Source: Caldithrix sp.
GTDB lineage: Bacteria; Zhuqueibacterota; Zhuqueibacteria; Thermofontimicrobiales; Sulfurfontimicrobiaceae
Direction of reading: 5' to 3'
Assembly (NCBI GenBank): GCA_020722815.1
Contig: DYKB01000049.1
Span: 8,995-53,311 of the forward strand
Length of the DNA stretch: 44,317 nt
Shown here: positions 34,108-43,977 of the stretch, piece by piece
Layout of the letters: the number at the start of each line of letters is the position of its first letter
Numbering within the stretch: the stretch's first letter is position 1
Program-made: the position numbers and the translations under genes
The notes under the pieces: generated by a model
What the model was told of the DNA's origin: nothing
The model's database searches: none
The model's input: the letters and a program-made list of their open reading frames with translations, nothing else

Positions 34108-37020
34108 ATGCGTAAATTAATTTTCTTGGTAATAATTATTGGTTTGGTGCTCTTTTCTCTGGCTTTTGCCGGCACAACGGGTAAAATTACCGGCCGCGTG
34201 CTGGAAGCCACGACAAATCAGCCGCTTCCTATGGCGAATGTAATTCTTGAAGGGACGAACATGGGCGCTGCGACTGATATGGACGGCGAATATATGATTA
34301 TTAATGTCCCGCCGGGAATTTATACTTTAAAAGCTTTTATGATGGGCTACAAGACGGTTAACCAGACCGAAGTGCGGGTCCGAATTGATCTGACGACTAC
34401 CATCAATTTCAGTCTGCAAGAAACCGTTATCGAAGGCGAGGCGGTGACGATTGTGGCAGAACGGCCGCTGGTTCAAAAAGATATTACATCCAGTCGTTCC
34501 ATCGTGGGGGCTCAGGAAATTCAGGAAATGCCGGTTGAAAATTTTCAGCAGGTACTGGAACTGCAATCCGGTGTTGTTCAGAGTAGCAGTGGTGCGCTTC
34601 ACGTTCGTGGGGGTCGTTCCAACGAAGTCATGTATTTAATAGATGGCATTTCGGTAACGGATCCCTATTCTTCGAGTATGGCGATTTCGGTCGAGAACGC
34701 GGCAATTCAGGAGTTGGAATTCGTGAGCGGAACCTTTAATGCCGAGTATGGTCAGGCCATGTCCGGTATCGTCAACATTGTCACCAAAGAAGGCAGTAAA
34801 GAGTATCACGGTGAACTTCGGGCTTATACAGGGGATTATTTCAGCACGCATGATGACATCTTTTTTAATATTGATGAGATCAATCCCTTTGCGATTCGTG
34901 ATGTTCAAACCAGTTTGAGTGGACCGATTCCACTGACAAATAACAAACTATCATTTTTCTTTTCCGGTCGACATTATGATACAGACAGCTATCTATATGG
35001 TATCCGTCGGTTCAGTCCTGCTGATTCCAACTCGTATTCAGGGGATCCGCAGGAGTGGCTGGTCGAGGAAACAGGTGATGGCGCTTTTGTTCCGCTAAGT
35101 ACTTACTACAAAACAAATGCCCAGACGAAAATTGCTTATAGTATCAACCCGTCGATAAAATTAACTTATAACCTGATCTGGGAAAAGGATCAGTCGAAAT
35201 CATATTCGCACAAATTTAAATATAATCCTGATGGGCGTTCCACCAGCTATGGTAATGCGTTCAATCACATTTTAACCTGGACGCATGCTCTTAGTCCGCG
35301 AACTTTTTATTCATTTAAATTTTCAAATTTTTATAATAGCGGCAAATCGTATGCCCAGGAGGATCCGTTAAGCCTGTTATATGTTTCTTCCCGACGCTTT
35401 GAACGATCAAGTGCTTACCAGTATTACATGGGTGGCATGAGTTTAGGGCATTATTATCGCAGCACCCTGACGAATATTTATAAATTTGAACTCACCAGTC
35501 AAATAGATAAAGTTCATCAAATTAAAGCGGGCGCTGATTTTCGCTGGAATAAGCTCTTTCTGGATTCATATTCGGTTCTGGTGGATGAATCCACCAATTT
35601 TCAAGCCCAGATACCAGATATCACCATGTATGCCCATGATCGGTATACGAATAAACCGTATGATTTCGCGGCTTTTTTTCAGGATAAAATTGAATTGAAA
35701 GACATGATCGTTAATCTCGGTTTGCGATTTGAATATTTTAATCCTCGCGGTCGGTTGTTAACAGATGAGCGGGATCCGAATCTCTGGAAACCCAACAAAT
35801 ATACTATTCTCGATGCGGTTGCGGATGGCCGGACCGTTCGGGTGAAAGTGCCGGTTCGAATCGATCCGGAAACGGGTGAGAAAACGATCATTAATCCCGA
35901 AACAGGTGATCCACTTGATCCGAATCATGATAATATTCGTTTACTGGTGCTGGATAGTAAAAAACGTGAATCGGCTGAGTATTTATCAAATGTCACCCTG
36001 GTCGATACGATCTCGGGTCAGCCGATTACGCGGGGTGACATGTCCTGGTTTAAGGATTCCTCGCCAACCTATCAAATCAGCCCGCGTATTGGAATCGCAT
36101 ATCCAATCACTGATAAGGGGGTGATTCACGTCTCCTACGGGCATTTCTTACAAATACCCGATTATCAATATCTATATTCCAATCCCGAATTTGAAGTCGT
36201 TCTGGGTGGCGGACAGGTTGAAAGTCTGATCGGCAACGCCAACCTGAAGCCGCAACGAACGGTGAGTTATGAGATTGGTTTACAACAACAAATTTCCGAT
36301 GACATCGCCATCGATATTACCGGTTTTTATAAAGATATTCGTAATTTACTTGGGACGGAGATCTTTAAGACCTATAGTCAGGATATGTATGCCCTCTATG
36401 TCAATCGTGACTATGGTAATGTTCGTGGAATTACACTGGCCCTGGATAAGCGTTATTCAAATTATGTTTCCGGTAGTCTGGATTACACTTACAGTGTTTC
36501 TGAAGGTAATGCTTCTGATCCCAATACCGCCTATTATGATCAGCGTTCCGGCAAGGAACCGGAAAAACAGCTTATTCCGTTAGATTGGGATCAATCACAT
36601 ACGTTAAATATCTCGGTGAATATTTCTAAACCCAAAGATTGGGGAATGAGCTACATTATTCAATATGGAAGTGGCTTACCCTATACGCCAACGAGTACGG
36701 GTGTTCAGGGATTTCAAAATCTCCAGACCACGTTTCAGAACAGCGGCCGAAAACCCACTCGTTTTAATGTTGATGTTAAATTGCATAAAGATTTCTATTA
36801 TTCAAAATATCAACTTTCACTCTTTTGCAATATTTATAATTTATTCGATATTAAAAATGAAGATGATGTTTTTTCGGATACAGGCCGTGCCAATTATTCA
36901 TTGACCCAATTAAGAACATCGGATACGCCTGGACCCAATACTGTCTCGGAGTATTTCGTTTATCCAACTTTCTATTCGGCACCCAGAAGTGTGCGTGTTG
37001 GATTGGCACTCACGTTCTAA
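34108..37020 (+). CDS. TonB-dependent receptor, cassette 2
   Basis: The 970-residue paralogue of the receptor at 24971-27871 has the same order: signal, carboxypeptidase-regulatory-like domain (GKITGRVLEATTNQPLPMAN, DGEYMIINVPPG), possible Ton box (VTIVAERPLVQ), plug (LHVRGGRSNEVMYLIDGI, EYGQAMSGIVNIVTKEGS) and barrel ending SVRVGLALTF. It lacks the Asp/Asn repeat loops of copy 1. Instead it has an insertion near residues 585-650 (DPETGEKTIINPETGDPLDP, SKKRESAEYL). Outer loops differ while the plug and periplasmic parts are close, as expected after duplication with a change of ligand. GGGAG lies before the ATG. The giant partner gene follows by 78 bp. Confidence 0.88.
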   Translation: MRKLIFLVIIIGLVLFSLAFAGTTGKITGRVLEATTNQPLPMANVILEGTNMGAATDMDGEYMIINVPPGIYTLKAFMMGYKTVNQTEVRVRIDLTTTINFSLQETVIEGEAVTIVAERPLVQKDITSSRSIVGAQEIQEMPVENFQQVLELQSGVVQSSSGALHVRGGRSNEVMYLIDGISVTDPYSSSMAISVENAAIQELEFVSGTFNAEYGQAMSGIVNIVTKEGSKEYHGELRAYTGDYFSTHDDIFFNIDEINPFAIRDVQTSLSGPIPLTNNKLSFFFSGRHYDTDSYLYGIRRFSPADSNSYSGDPQEWLVEETGDGAFVPLSTYYKTNAQTKIAYSINPSIKLTYNLIWEKDQSKSYSHKFKYNPDGRSTSYGNAFNHILTWTHALSPRTFYSFKFSNFYNSGKSYAQEDPLSLLYVSSRRFERSSAYQYYMGGMSLGHYYRSTLTNIYKFELTSQIDKVHQIKAGADFRWNKLFLDSYSVLVDESTNFQAQIPDITMYAHDRYTNKPYDFAAFFQDKIELKDMIVNLGLRFEYFNPRGRLLTDERDPNLWKPNKYTILDAVADGRTVRVKVPVRIDPETGEKTIINPETGDPLDPNHDNIRLLVLDSKKRESAEYLSNVTLVDTISGQPITRGDMSWFKDSSPTYQISPRIGIAYPITDKGVIHVSYGHFLQIPDYQYLYSNPEFEVVLGGGQVESLIGNANLKPQRTVSYEIGLQQQISDDIAIDITGFYKDIRNLLGTEIFKTYSQDMYALYVNRDYGNVRGITLALDKRYSNYVSGSLDYTYSVSEGNASDPNTAYYDQRSGKEPEKQLIPLDWDQSHTLNISVNISKPKDWGMSYIIQYGSGLPYTPTSTGVQGFQNLQTTFQNSGRKPTRFNVDVKLHKDFYYSKYQLSLFCNIYNLFDIKNEDDVFSDTGRANYSLTQLRTSDTPGPNTVSEYFVYPTFYSAPRSVRVGLALTF

Positions 37021-37098
37021 TTCTGGTAAGACAATGACCTTAAAATACAATAATGACAACAAGAATCAGGTTCTAAATGGTATAAAGGGAGGACTTGA

Positions 37099-40000
37099 AT
37101 GTTATTTTACAGAAGATTTATCACCCTGTTCTTGCTTTTCTTTTTAATTGTTCCGATTTTCAGTGCGGGCGATAAAAATGAAGCGGTTAAACACTTTCGC
37201 AAGATAAAAGGCCATGAACATCGAAAAGAGGGGATTCACGATGGAAACAATATCCTGACCGTCTTTTATAATTATGGATGTATCGGGCAATGGTGGATCG
37301 ATTCAAACCGATTAACTTCGGGAATTTTTCCGAAGGGTTCCGGCCATAGTTATTTCGCTGAATTTACCCCGATGGTAGGTGCGACGGTCTATGATTCTTT
37401 TGGCCAGATTCGACGGATCTTTAGCGATGGAGCTGGCTATACCGGTCGAGCTGACATGGCACCGGGGAATGAATATCAATACGGATTTGAGCCAATTCCC
37501 GGCTATGCGGATGAAAATCAGGACTGGATTGCCATGTATGATGGTCAGGGTTCTGAAGATAATGATGGTCCGGATGGTATTCCGGCGCACATGGGCTCGG
37601 GAGATGATGATGGAAAACCCGATAGCTGGCCCAGCCGCTGGCCAGATCGTCCCGATTGGATCGATTCACGGACTGGTATTCCTTTCTGGAATGGTCAGTA
37701 TGGCGCCTACAATCGGGCAACCCAGGAATCCTATTTTCGGATGAATGATGATGCCAATGATGAATTTTCATTTTATCCGGATCCGGCTGATTCCTCAAAA
37801 CGGGGTCTCGGTCTGGAGGTTGAGGCACGGGGATACCAGTGGGCCGATCCGGCAGCAGAAGATATTATTATTTTTACGTATTGGATTATCAATAAAGGCA
37901 AAACGCTATATGAGAAGACTGTTTTTGGGATGTATGGTGATGCGGATATTGGTGAGCAGGAAGATAATAAAGATGATTTATCCGAATTTAATAAAGCTCA
38001 GGATATTGTTTATCAATGGGATAAAGATCTCTGGAGTCCGGCTGATGGTGGATTTCGTCCGGGATTTTTTGGCTGGAAATTTTTAGAATCACCAAGTGAT
38101 CCGCGAAATAAAAAAGATGATGATGAAGATGGATTACCGGGTATTAATGGGAATCTCTTCGATGAAAGTCAGGAAGACGGGATTGATAATGATGGTGATT
38201 GGGACCCCAAAATTGATGATGTTGGCGGTGATGGGAAAGGGCCTGATTATCCCAATTACCCTGGTCCTGATCCAGATGGAACAGAAGGCAATGGCGTGCC
38301 AGATCGCGGTGAGCCGAATTTTGAATATACGGATAATGACGAAGCAGATCAAATTGGATTAACCAGCTTTTATAGTGCCGACTGGGGCAAAGCGACGATT
38401 GACTTAAAGAATGATGTGCTGCTCTGGTCACAAATGGTACCCGGTACCTATACAAAACCAGTGAATGAGGTTGATATTGTGATGCACTATGGTTCTGGTT
38501 ATTTTGAACTCCCGCCGTATCCGGATCCGGATTCGCGCCGCAAATTTGCCATCAGTATGGTTATGGGGGTGGATCGGGACGATTTGGTTCGAAATGCATT
38601 GACAATGCAGCAAATTTATGATCATGATTACAATTTTGCTGCGGTTCCATTAAAACCTCGTGTGACAGCCGTGTCCGGCCATAAACGGGTAACTTTATAT
38701 TGGGACAAATCAGCTGAACGTTCACGTGATCCGATTTATGGATATGATTTCGAGGGTTATGTGATTTATCGCGCCACTGACCCCGGTTTCCTGGAAAGCT
38801 ATATTGGCACTGATGCTTACGGAAATGCGTCGTTTAATAAACCAATTGCCCAATTTGACCTGGCTGATGGATTGAAAGGAACCCATCCGGTTGGTCGTGA
38901 CGGGATTCAATTTAATATGGGCAACGATACAGGTTTGCAGTACACCTTTGTTGATTCCGGTCAAACATGGATGGGACCTGTTGAAAATGGTCAAACCTAT
39001 TATTACGCCGTATGCTCGTATGATAAAGGTTATTTTGATGATTTTTATCAGCGAGGATTAACTGAACTCGATAGTTTACAGGCCAAAGCACCGGCGATCT
39101 GCGAGAAGAAGATCCAGTTTGATGCCAGTGGTACTGTCACTTTTCTGGATGTAAACACTGTCAGTGTTATACCCAATTCACCAGCCGCTGGTTATGTCAA
39201 TCCGCCGGATCTGACCACCGATAATGGCTGGATAACGCGGGTCGAAGGAAGGGGAACCGGTGAAATAACGGTTCAACCGCTCGATCCGATTAAAATCATC
39301 AATGGGGCAACCTATGAAATCAGCTTTGATGATACGAGTCATTTTACCATGAATGGAAATCAAAAAGTGTATACCGATACCACCCTTTTCATAAAAGATT
39401 TAAAATTTTATATACAAACAGTCAATATTGATACTGACTGGGTGGTTCTCAAGCACAATCATCTGGTTCCATCCACTTTTCGTGTCAAATTACCCGGAAG
39501 CAATACTATCTATCAAAAAGATATCGATTATGCTGTTAATCTGGATTTAGGTGGTTTTAAAGCGCTCGCCAATGGTTCGATGCCCTATCATCAGAATAAA
39601 CAAGCTGAAATTACGTACCAATACTACCCGGTGTATGATAGCCCTTATACGGATGGCGAAGATAAAAATGATTATTTTGATGGATTGCGGGTGTTGGTGA
39701 AAAATCATTCACTGATGGCGAATGAGGAAAAAAGCCACTGGCTGGAAGGTGATGAATTGCAATTTTATATGGCCCAATATGGCTTTATCGGTAAAAATGA
39801 TCCAATTCCAACTGCTAATTTGACGAAAACAAATTGGAAGTCCAATGTTACTTTCTATACGAATCAGGGAGTTAAGGTCCCGTATGATTATCATGTTGTG
39901 ATCTATGATCGCGTGGTAACCAAATCCAAAAATGGAAAGCCAGCCAATTTTAGAGTCTTTAATATGACAACGGGTGATACTGCCGAATTCGTCTTTTTTG

Positions 40001-40656
40001 ACACCAACCGGGATTCAATCCTTTCTGATCAGGACTATTTAACACCGCTGACTAAAGTTAACAATCGCGACCGGGGAACCTGGCAGGTTAAATTCTGGGC
40101 ACCAGCGGACAGTGTCGTTTATCGTGACTCTATTGACTATAATACCGGTCTCCCGGTCGAGGATAAAGAAGGTGAAGTTCGCAAGATTCCGGTGGATACG
40201 ATCCGGGTCAAAAAAATACCCCCGAAACCAGGTGATATTTTCGTGATATCGGTCAACAAGCCGTTCTCGAGTTTTGATAAATTTACTTTCACGGCACAAG
40301 CTCCCACGGTCGACCTTGACGTCGCAAATGGCAGTTCCAGTCTGGATAAAATTGCGGTGGTACCGAATCCATATATTGTAACCGCTTCCTGGGAACCGCA
40401 GCATTTTTATTCCTCCGGTCGTGGAACTCGCAAGATTGATTTTATTAATCTGCCTCCCCGCTGTACTATTAAAATTTTTACACTCAGAGGCTATTTGGTT
40501 GATACGATCGAGCATGATAATCCCATCAATAATGGCGCTGAACCCTGGAATATGCTTTCAAAAGACGGGATGGAAATCGCATTCGGAATCTACCTGTTCC
40601 ATGTCGAAACGCCTGGTGGTGAAAGTACCGTGGGAAAATTTGCGGTGATTAAATAA
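37099..40656 (+). CDS. Giant secreted partner protein, cassette 2 (acidic repeats, fn3, T9SS-like tail)
   Basis: The 1185-residue paralogue of the protein at 28007-31390 has GGGAGG before the ATG and a short signal without lipobox. Shared blocks are HRKEGIHDGN, VFYNYGCIGQWW, YGFEPIPGYA, SWPSRWPDRPDW, KRGLGLEVEARGYQW, MYGDADIG and GEPNFEYTDNDEADQIGLTS. Acidic loops occupy ~331-420 (DDDEDG, DGIDNDGDWDPKIDDVGGDG). An fn3 module sits at ~517-647 (VTAVSGHKRVTLYWDKSAE, GYVIYRA, TYYYAVCSYD). The T9SS-like tail covers ~1079-1185 (VVPNPY, CTIKIFTLRGYLVD, GKFAVIK). No enzyme motif was found. The function is inferred from synteny: a surface subunit working with the receptor. Confidence 0.75.
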   Translation: MLFYRRFITLFLLFFLIVPIFSAGDKNEAVKHFRKIKGHEHRKEGIHDGNNILTVFYNYGCIGQWWIDSNRLTSGIFPKGSGHSYFAEFTPMVGATVYDSFGQIRRIFSDGAGYTGRADMAPGNEYQYGFEPIPGYADENQDWIAMYDGQGSEDNDGPDGIPAHMGSGDDDGKPDSWPSRWPDRPDWIDSRTGIPFWNGQYGAYNRATQESYFRMNDDANDEFSFYPDPADSSKRGLGLEVEARGYQWADPAAEDIIIFTYWIINKGKTLYEKTVFGMYGDADIGEQEDNKDDLSEFNKAQDIVYQWDKDLWSPADGGFRPGFFGWKFLESPSDPRNKKDDDEDGLPGINGNLFDESQEDGIDNDGDWDPKIDDVGGDGKGPDYPNYPGPDPDGTEGNGVPDRGEPNFEYTDNDEADQIGLTSFYSADWGKATIDLKNDVLLWSQMVPGTYTKPVNEVDIVMHYGSGYFELPPYPDPDSRRKFAISMVMGVDRDDLVRNALTMQQIYDHDYNFAAVPLKPRVTAVSGHKRVTLYWDKSAERSRDPIYGYDFEGYVIYRATDPGFLESYIGTDAYGNASFNKPIAQFDLADGLKGTHPVGRDGIQFNMGNDTGLQYTFVDSGQTWMGPVENGQTYYYAVCSYDKGYFDDFYQRGLTELDSLQAKAPAICEKKIQFDASGTVTFLDVNTVSVIPNSPAAGYVNPPDLTTDNGWITRVEGRGTGEITVQPLDPIKIINGATYEISFDDTSHFTMNGNQKVYTDTTLFIKDLKFYIQTVNIDTDWVVLKHNHLVPSTFRVKLPGSNTIYQKDIDYAVNLDLGGFKALANGSMPYHQNKQAEITYQYYPVYDSPYTDGEDKNDYFDGLRVLVKNHSLMANEEKSHWLEGDELQFYMAQYGFIGKNDPIPTANLTKTNWKSNVTFYTNQGVKVPYDYHVVIYDRVVTKSKNGKPANFRVFNMTTGDTAEFVFFDTNRDSILSDQDYLTPLTKVNNRDRGTWQVKFWAPADSVVYRDSIDYNTGLPVEDKEGEVRKIPVDTIRVKKIPPKPGDIFVISVNKPFSSFDKFTFTAQAPTVDLDVANGSSSLDKIAVVPNPYIVTASWEPQHFYSSGRGTRKIDFINLPPRCTIKIFTLRGYLVDTIEHDNPINNGAEPWNMLSKDGMEIAFGIYLFHVETPGGESTVGKFAVIK

Positions 40657-40673
40657 TGAGGAGGGTACCAATA

Positions 40674-41702
40674 ATGAAAAATAAATTATGTCTATTCATC
40701 CTGTTCGTTTTGATGATTTTGCCGGTTATGTCACAACAATTTATCAAAGACGTTTCCAAGGTTGGTACGACCGCCGCCCCGTTTTTATCCATTGAAGTGG
40801 GGGCCCGCGCGATTGGGATGGGTGGCGGTTTTGTCGCCCTCGCCAATGATGCCACCGCGCTTTATTGGAATCCGGCTGGTTTGGCGAAAATGCAACATGG
40901 CGAGGTAACTCTCAATCATACGCAATGGCTGGCCGACGTCCAGTTTGATTATGCCGGTGTGGCATTACCTATGGGGTCAGCCGGTACCATCGGTCTGAGT
41001 TTTACTTCACTTTCCATGGGGGATATGTTAGTTCGTACCGTGGCCTATCCTGAAGGTACGGGCGAAAAATTTTCTGCCAGTGATTTTGCCATCGGAACTT
41101 CGTATGCGAAAAGTCTCACCGACCGCTTTTCAATTGGCTTTACGGCCAAATATATCAGCCAAAAAATCTGGCACATGCAGGCATCCAGTATGGCGCTGGA
41201 TATCGGGACCCTGTTTCGAACCCAGTTCAAGGAGATGACGCTGGGAATGAGTATTAGTAATTTTGGTAATAAAATGCAATTGTTAGGCAGTGATACACAG
41301 GTTCCGGTTGATATTGCACCCGAAAAAGAGGGCAATAATAGTAAAATAGTCGGAAACATGAAAACCGATAAATGGTCATTGCCGCTCATTTTCCGCTTTG
41401 GTGTGGCCATGACTGTCGTTCGTAATTATAATTTTCGTTGGACCGTCGCGATGGACGCCATGCATCCGAATGACAATACCGAATATATTAATCTCGGAAC
41501 CGAGTATGCTTTGAAAGAAATGGTATTTCTGCGGGCGGGCTACAAAAATTTATTCATGCGCGACAGCGAAGAGGGCCTGACATTGGGTGGCGGACTCGCT
41601 TATAAGCTTGTCGGGAATATTCGTTTGAAAGTGGATTATGCTTTTGCCGATTTTGGTATTCTGGATGATGTCCAACGGTTTTCATTGGCATTGGAATTTT
41701 AA
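40674..41702 (+). CDS. PorV/PorQ-family outer-membrane protein, cassette 2
   Basis: The start is ATG 40674 with AGGAGG upstream. The ATG at 40656 overlaps the previous stop and would put six residues before the signal. The 342-residue protein matches the one at 31444-32490 along its length: VGTTAAPFLSIEVGARAIGM, GGGFVALANDATALYWNPAG, then barrel strands ending FSLALEF. A PorV/PorQ (UPF0164) fold is expected, with the possible role of handling the giant protein encoded 17 bp upstream. It closes the cassette 2 operon, with a terminator 87 bp later. Confidence 0.86.
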   Translation: MKNKLCLFILFVLMILPVMSQQFIKDVSKVGTTAAPFLSIEVGARAIGMGGGFVALANDATALYWNPAGLAKMQHGEVTLNHTQWLADVQFDYAGVALPMGSAGTIGLSFTSLSMGDMLVRTVAYPEGTGEKFSASDFAIGTSYAKSLTDRFSIGFTAKYISQKIWHMQASSMALDIGTLFRTQFKEMTLGMSISNFGNKMQLLGSDTQVPVDIAPEKEGNNSKIVGNMKTDKWSLPLIFRFGVAMTVVRNYNFRWTVAMDAMHPNDNTEYINLGTEYALKEMVFLRAGYKNLFMRDSEEGLTLGGGLAYKLVGNIRLKVDYAFADFGILDDVQRFSLALEF

Positions 41703-41788
41703 TTCACCCATGGAAAAATTGTTGAATTACTTCATTTAATAACGGTTTGACTGATCAAGCAGAATTAAGCAAATTGATTTCCGGTGTA

Positions 41789-41821
41789 AAGCCGATACTA
41801 TCCGCAAGAAAGTATCGGCTT
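41789..41821 (+). terminator. Rho-independent terminator of cassette 2
   Basis: AAGCCGATACT and AGTATCGGCTT form a perfect 11-bp stem with an 11-base loop, followed by TTATTTTT on the plus strand. The opposite strand could use the same stem for the convergent flippase-like gene, though its T tract is weaker. Confidence 0.85.
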
Positions 41822-42778
41822 TTATTTTTCAGGCGTTGATTCTGCCATCATTTTCCGCGCTGATAATAGATCCTTGAATCCAACAAAAATAATCGCTCCC
41901 AGCAATTCATAAAAATTCCAGATCAGTCGGGCTATGACCGATACCGCTACCGCAACCAGTCCGGGAAACGAGAGTTTGGTGAGGAGGAATACTTGAATTG
42001 CCTCTTTGACACCAACCCCACCCGGGGTGATAAATGAGAGAAAAGCTAATAAGTATGCGATTGCAAAAACGGCTGTAACCTGGAAGTATGTTTCGAATCC
42101 TGTTGGTAGAAATGCAACGATGAGAAGATAATTTGCCAGACCATAAATCAGCCAATTCAGGCAATAAAATGCGAAAAGTTTTAAAATCTTCTTATAATGA
42201 AATGGAATGAGGATTTCCGCTGATTTAAATAAGGTGGTGAAAAAATTTAAAATTTTTTGTATGATATAAGGATGTAAGCCGATAAGACATAATAATGTGG
42301 AAATTAAAATAGCAATATTTGCTGCGTTTGAAATATCGAGATTTTGAAGGATTTTAGTTCCAGTTGTTAAATTAAAAACAAGTATCGGCGAAATTAACAT
42401 CAAAATTGTTTCCAAAAAGGTCGCAAATAAAATCTGGGAACGCGACATCAATTCACGTGCAAAATAAACACGCGACACGATGAACCATATTTTCCCCGGG
42501 ATATATTTTATTATTTGGGAGGCAAACCAGATTTTTGATGCAGTCGGATAATTTACAGGCGTTTCAAGATATTTTAAAATTTTAAACCAGAGGACTGTTT
42601 TAATGAAAAAAAATAATCCGTAGATGATAAAGCCGGAAATTGTAAAAAAAATTATTCGCGAATTGAATTCGAATGCTTTTAATTTCAAAAGGTCCGGGTA
42701 AACTGTTCGATAGAGATAATAAAAGCTAATAAAAATAACGAGCAATTTAAAAGCTTGTATTGCGACTCGTTTTAACAA
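41822..42778 (-). CDS. Lysylphosphatidylglycerol-synthase-TM / flippase-like membrane protein
   Basis: The 318-residue, very hydrophobic protein has about eight membrane helices. It carries the signature FITPGGVGVKEA near residues 248-260, typical of the LPG_synthase_TM (UPF0104, AglD-like) family. A conserved FASQIIKYIPGKIWFIVSRV segment sits near residue 90. Members flip or attach lipid-linked groups, or have unknown lipid roles. The soluble synthase domain of MprF is absent, so aminoacyl-lipid synthesis is not supported. The start is TTG 42778 with AGAGGA just upstream, which is not certain. It is a lone gene, convergent with cassette 2 and sharing its terminator. Confidence 0.82.
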   Translation of the reverse strand: MLKRVAIQAFKLLVIFISFYYLYRTVYPDLLKLKAFEFNSRIIFFTISGFIIYGLFFFIKTVLWFKILKYLETPVNYPTASKIWFASQIIKYIPGKIWFIVSRVYFARELMSRSQILFATFLETILMLISPILVFNLTTGTKILQNLDISNAANIAILISTLLCLIGLHPYIIQKILNFFTTLFKSAEILIPFHYKKILKLFAFYCLNWLIYGLANYLLIVAFLPTGFETYFQVTAVFAIAYLLAFLSFITPGGVGVKEAIQVFLLTKLSFPGLVAVAVSVIARLIWNFYELLGAIIFVGFKDLLSARKMMAESTPEK

Positions 42779-43114
42779 GAGGTCCTCTTCAGTGCAGGTG
42801 AAACAATCTTCATCATTCTTAGAAAGTTTTCATGAAAATAACAAATTTTTGGGTCAAAATCAACCTGGAATTACATCCGGGTACAGAAAAACTGTTAAGA
42901 AAAGGATAAAATTTAACTTGATTTTATCTTTTGAAAATCGTATTATAAAAGCAGTTTTTCGGTTTGATGACATGGAGTGTCTCAGAACGGCCATACTTCG
43001 AAACCGAAATTAACAGTAAAAAGGCTTGATGGAACTAAAAAGAAGTGATAAGCTGTAAATAAATTTTCGGTCTGGTACGTCTTATAGATATCAATTAAGT
43101 ATGAGGAATTGGTT
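42779..43114. other. Non-coding gap between divergent genes
   Basis: This region should hold two divergent promoters. A 73-codon frame here lacks coding character. I see no repeat or clear promoter pair, except GAGGAA before ATG 43115. Confidence 0.5.
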
Positions 43115-43747
43115 ATGACGCGCTTTTTAATTTTCGGTTTACTGATTTTCGTTATCATTTTTCTCAATCCCCTGCCCGCCACCGCGCTGGATGGTGGTAT
43201 CCATCTCATCATTGCTTCGCCACAGGATAAATTGGCCGAAACCATGAAAACGGGTATGGGATTGGGTGGAAAATTTATCCATACATTCGATATGCAGCCC
43301 TGGTTTTCCATTCGTGGCGATCTGGGGTATCTTTCTTATGATTCAAAACAGCGGATAGTTCAAGTGGGGGGATATCCGATGTATGAAACCTCCCGAAGTG
43401 AAGGTTTTCGTGTGTCGATTGGCCCGCAATTGAATTTGAATAATACGGCTACCAAATTTTATCTTTCGCCACAGGTGGGCTATCACTATTTTCAAACGGT
43501 TTTAAGTCTTCCTGAGCTTGCATATTATGATATCTATGCGGTTGATACAAAGGATAGTTATGGCGCTTTCGGTTGGGCTGTATATGGCGGGTTCATGTTT
43601 GACATTGGGCTGGGTCCCTGGATTGATATCGGAATCGGTTATAATTATCTGTTTGATGGGGTCCGGAAAAAAGTCGATGAGAAAACCATTCGCAGTGATG
43701 GAACGGACATTACCGTCACCTTGGGAGTGGTTTTTATTCGAAACTAA
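43115..43747 (+). CDS. Predicted outer-membrane beta-barrel protein
   Basis: The start is ATG 43115 with GAGGAA upstream; the TTG two codons earlier is less likely. The 210-residue protein has a signal peptide of ~26 residues (LNPLPATA) and barrel strands: WFSIRGDLGYLSY, GFRVSIGPQLNLN, KFYLSPQVGYHYF, GAFGWAVYGGFMFD, WIDIGIGYNYLFD and TVTLGVVFI, with a terminal IRN. Its size fits an 8-10 strand outer-membrane protein of the OmpX/Opa type. The ligand is unknown. It is transcribed alone and followed by the repeat field at the window end. Confidence 0.75.
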   Translation: MTRFLIFGLLIFVIIFLNPLPATALDGGIHLIIASPQDKLAETMKTGMGLGGKFIHTFDMQPWFSIRGDLGYLSYDSKQRIVQVGGYPMYETSRSEGFRVSIGPQLNLNNTATKFYLSPQVGYHYFQTVLSLPELAYYDIYAVDTKDSYGAFGWAVYGGFMFDIGLGPWIDIGIGYNYLFDGVRKKVDEKTIRSDGTDITVTLGVVFIRN

Positions 43748-43770
43748 TTGATTCCTAAATCGGGCGCTTG

Positions 43771-43792
43771 GCATTTGTTAGCTAACGAATGC
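43771..43792. repeat. 22-bp palindrome downstream of the barrel gene
   Basis: GCATTTGTTAGC and TAACGAATGC form a near-perfect zero-loop palindrome (one mismatched pair) 24 bp past the stop. Without a T tract it is not a standard terminator. It could be a protein-binding site or a repeat remnant. Confidence 0.5.
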
Positions 43793-43977
43793 ATTCCCAA
43801 TTCAAGCAACTTTATGTTGTAGTACTATTTAGAAATCAGTAACTTAAGGCCCAAAGCCAGACGCCAATCGCTAACTTTAGGTGATTATTATTATACTAAA
43901 GCCATAGTGGTTTTCGGTTTTTCCTGCCCTCACCCCAACCTTCTTCCAGGGGGCAGATCTTGACTCACATCTGGGTT

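Noticed and set aside
40039..40515. 158-codon minus-strand frame opposite the second giant protein
   Set aside because: It is a shadow of the T9SS-like tail region with no signal, domain or ribosome site.
42792..43013. 73-codon plus-strand frame in the divergent intergenic gap
   Set aside because: It has no Shine-Dalgarno and no recognisable motif, and it overlaps the region where both promoters must lie.
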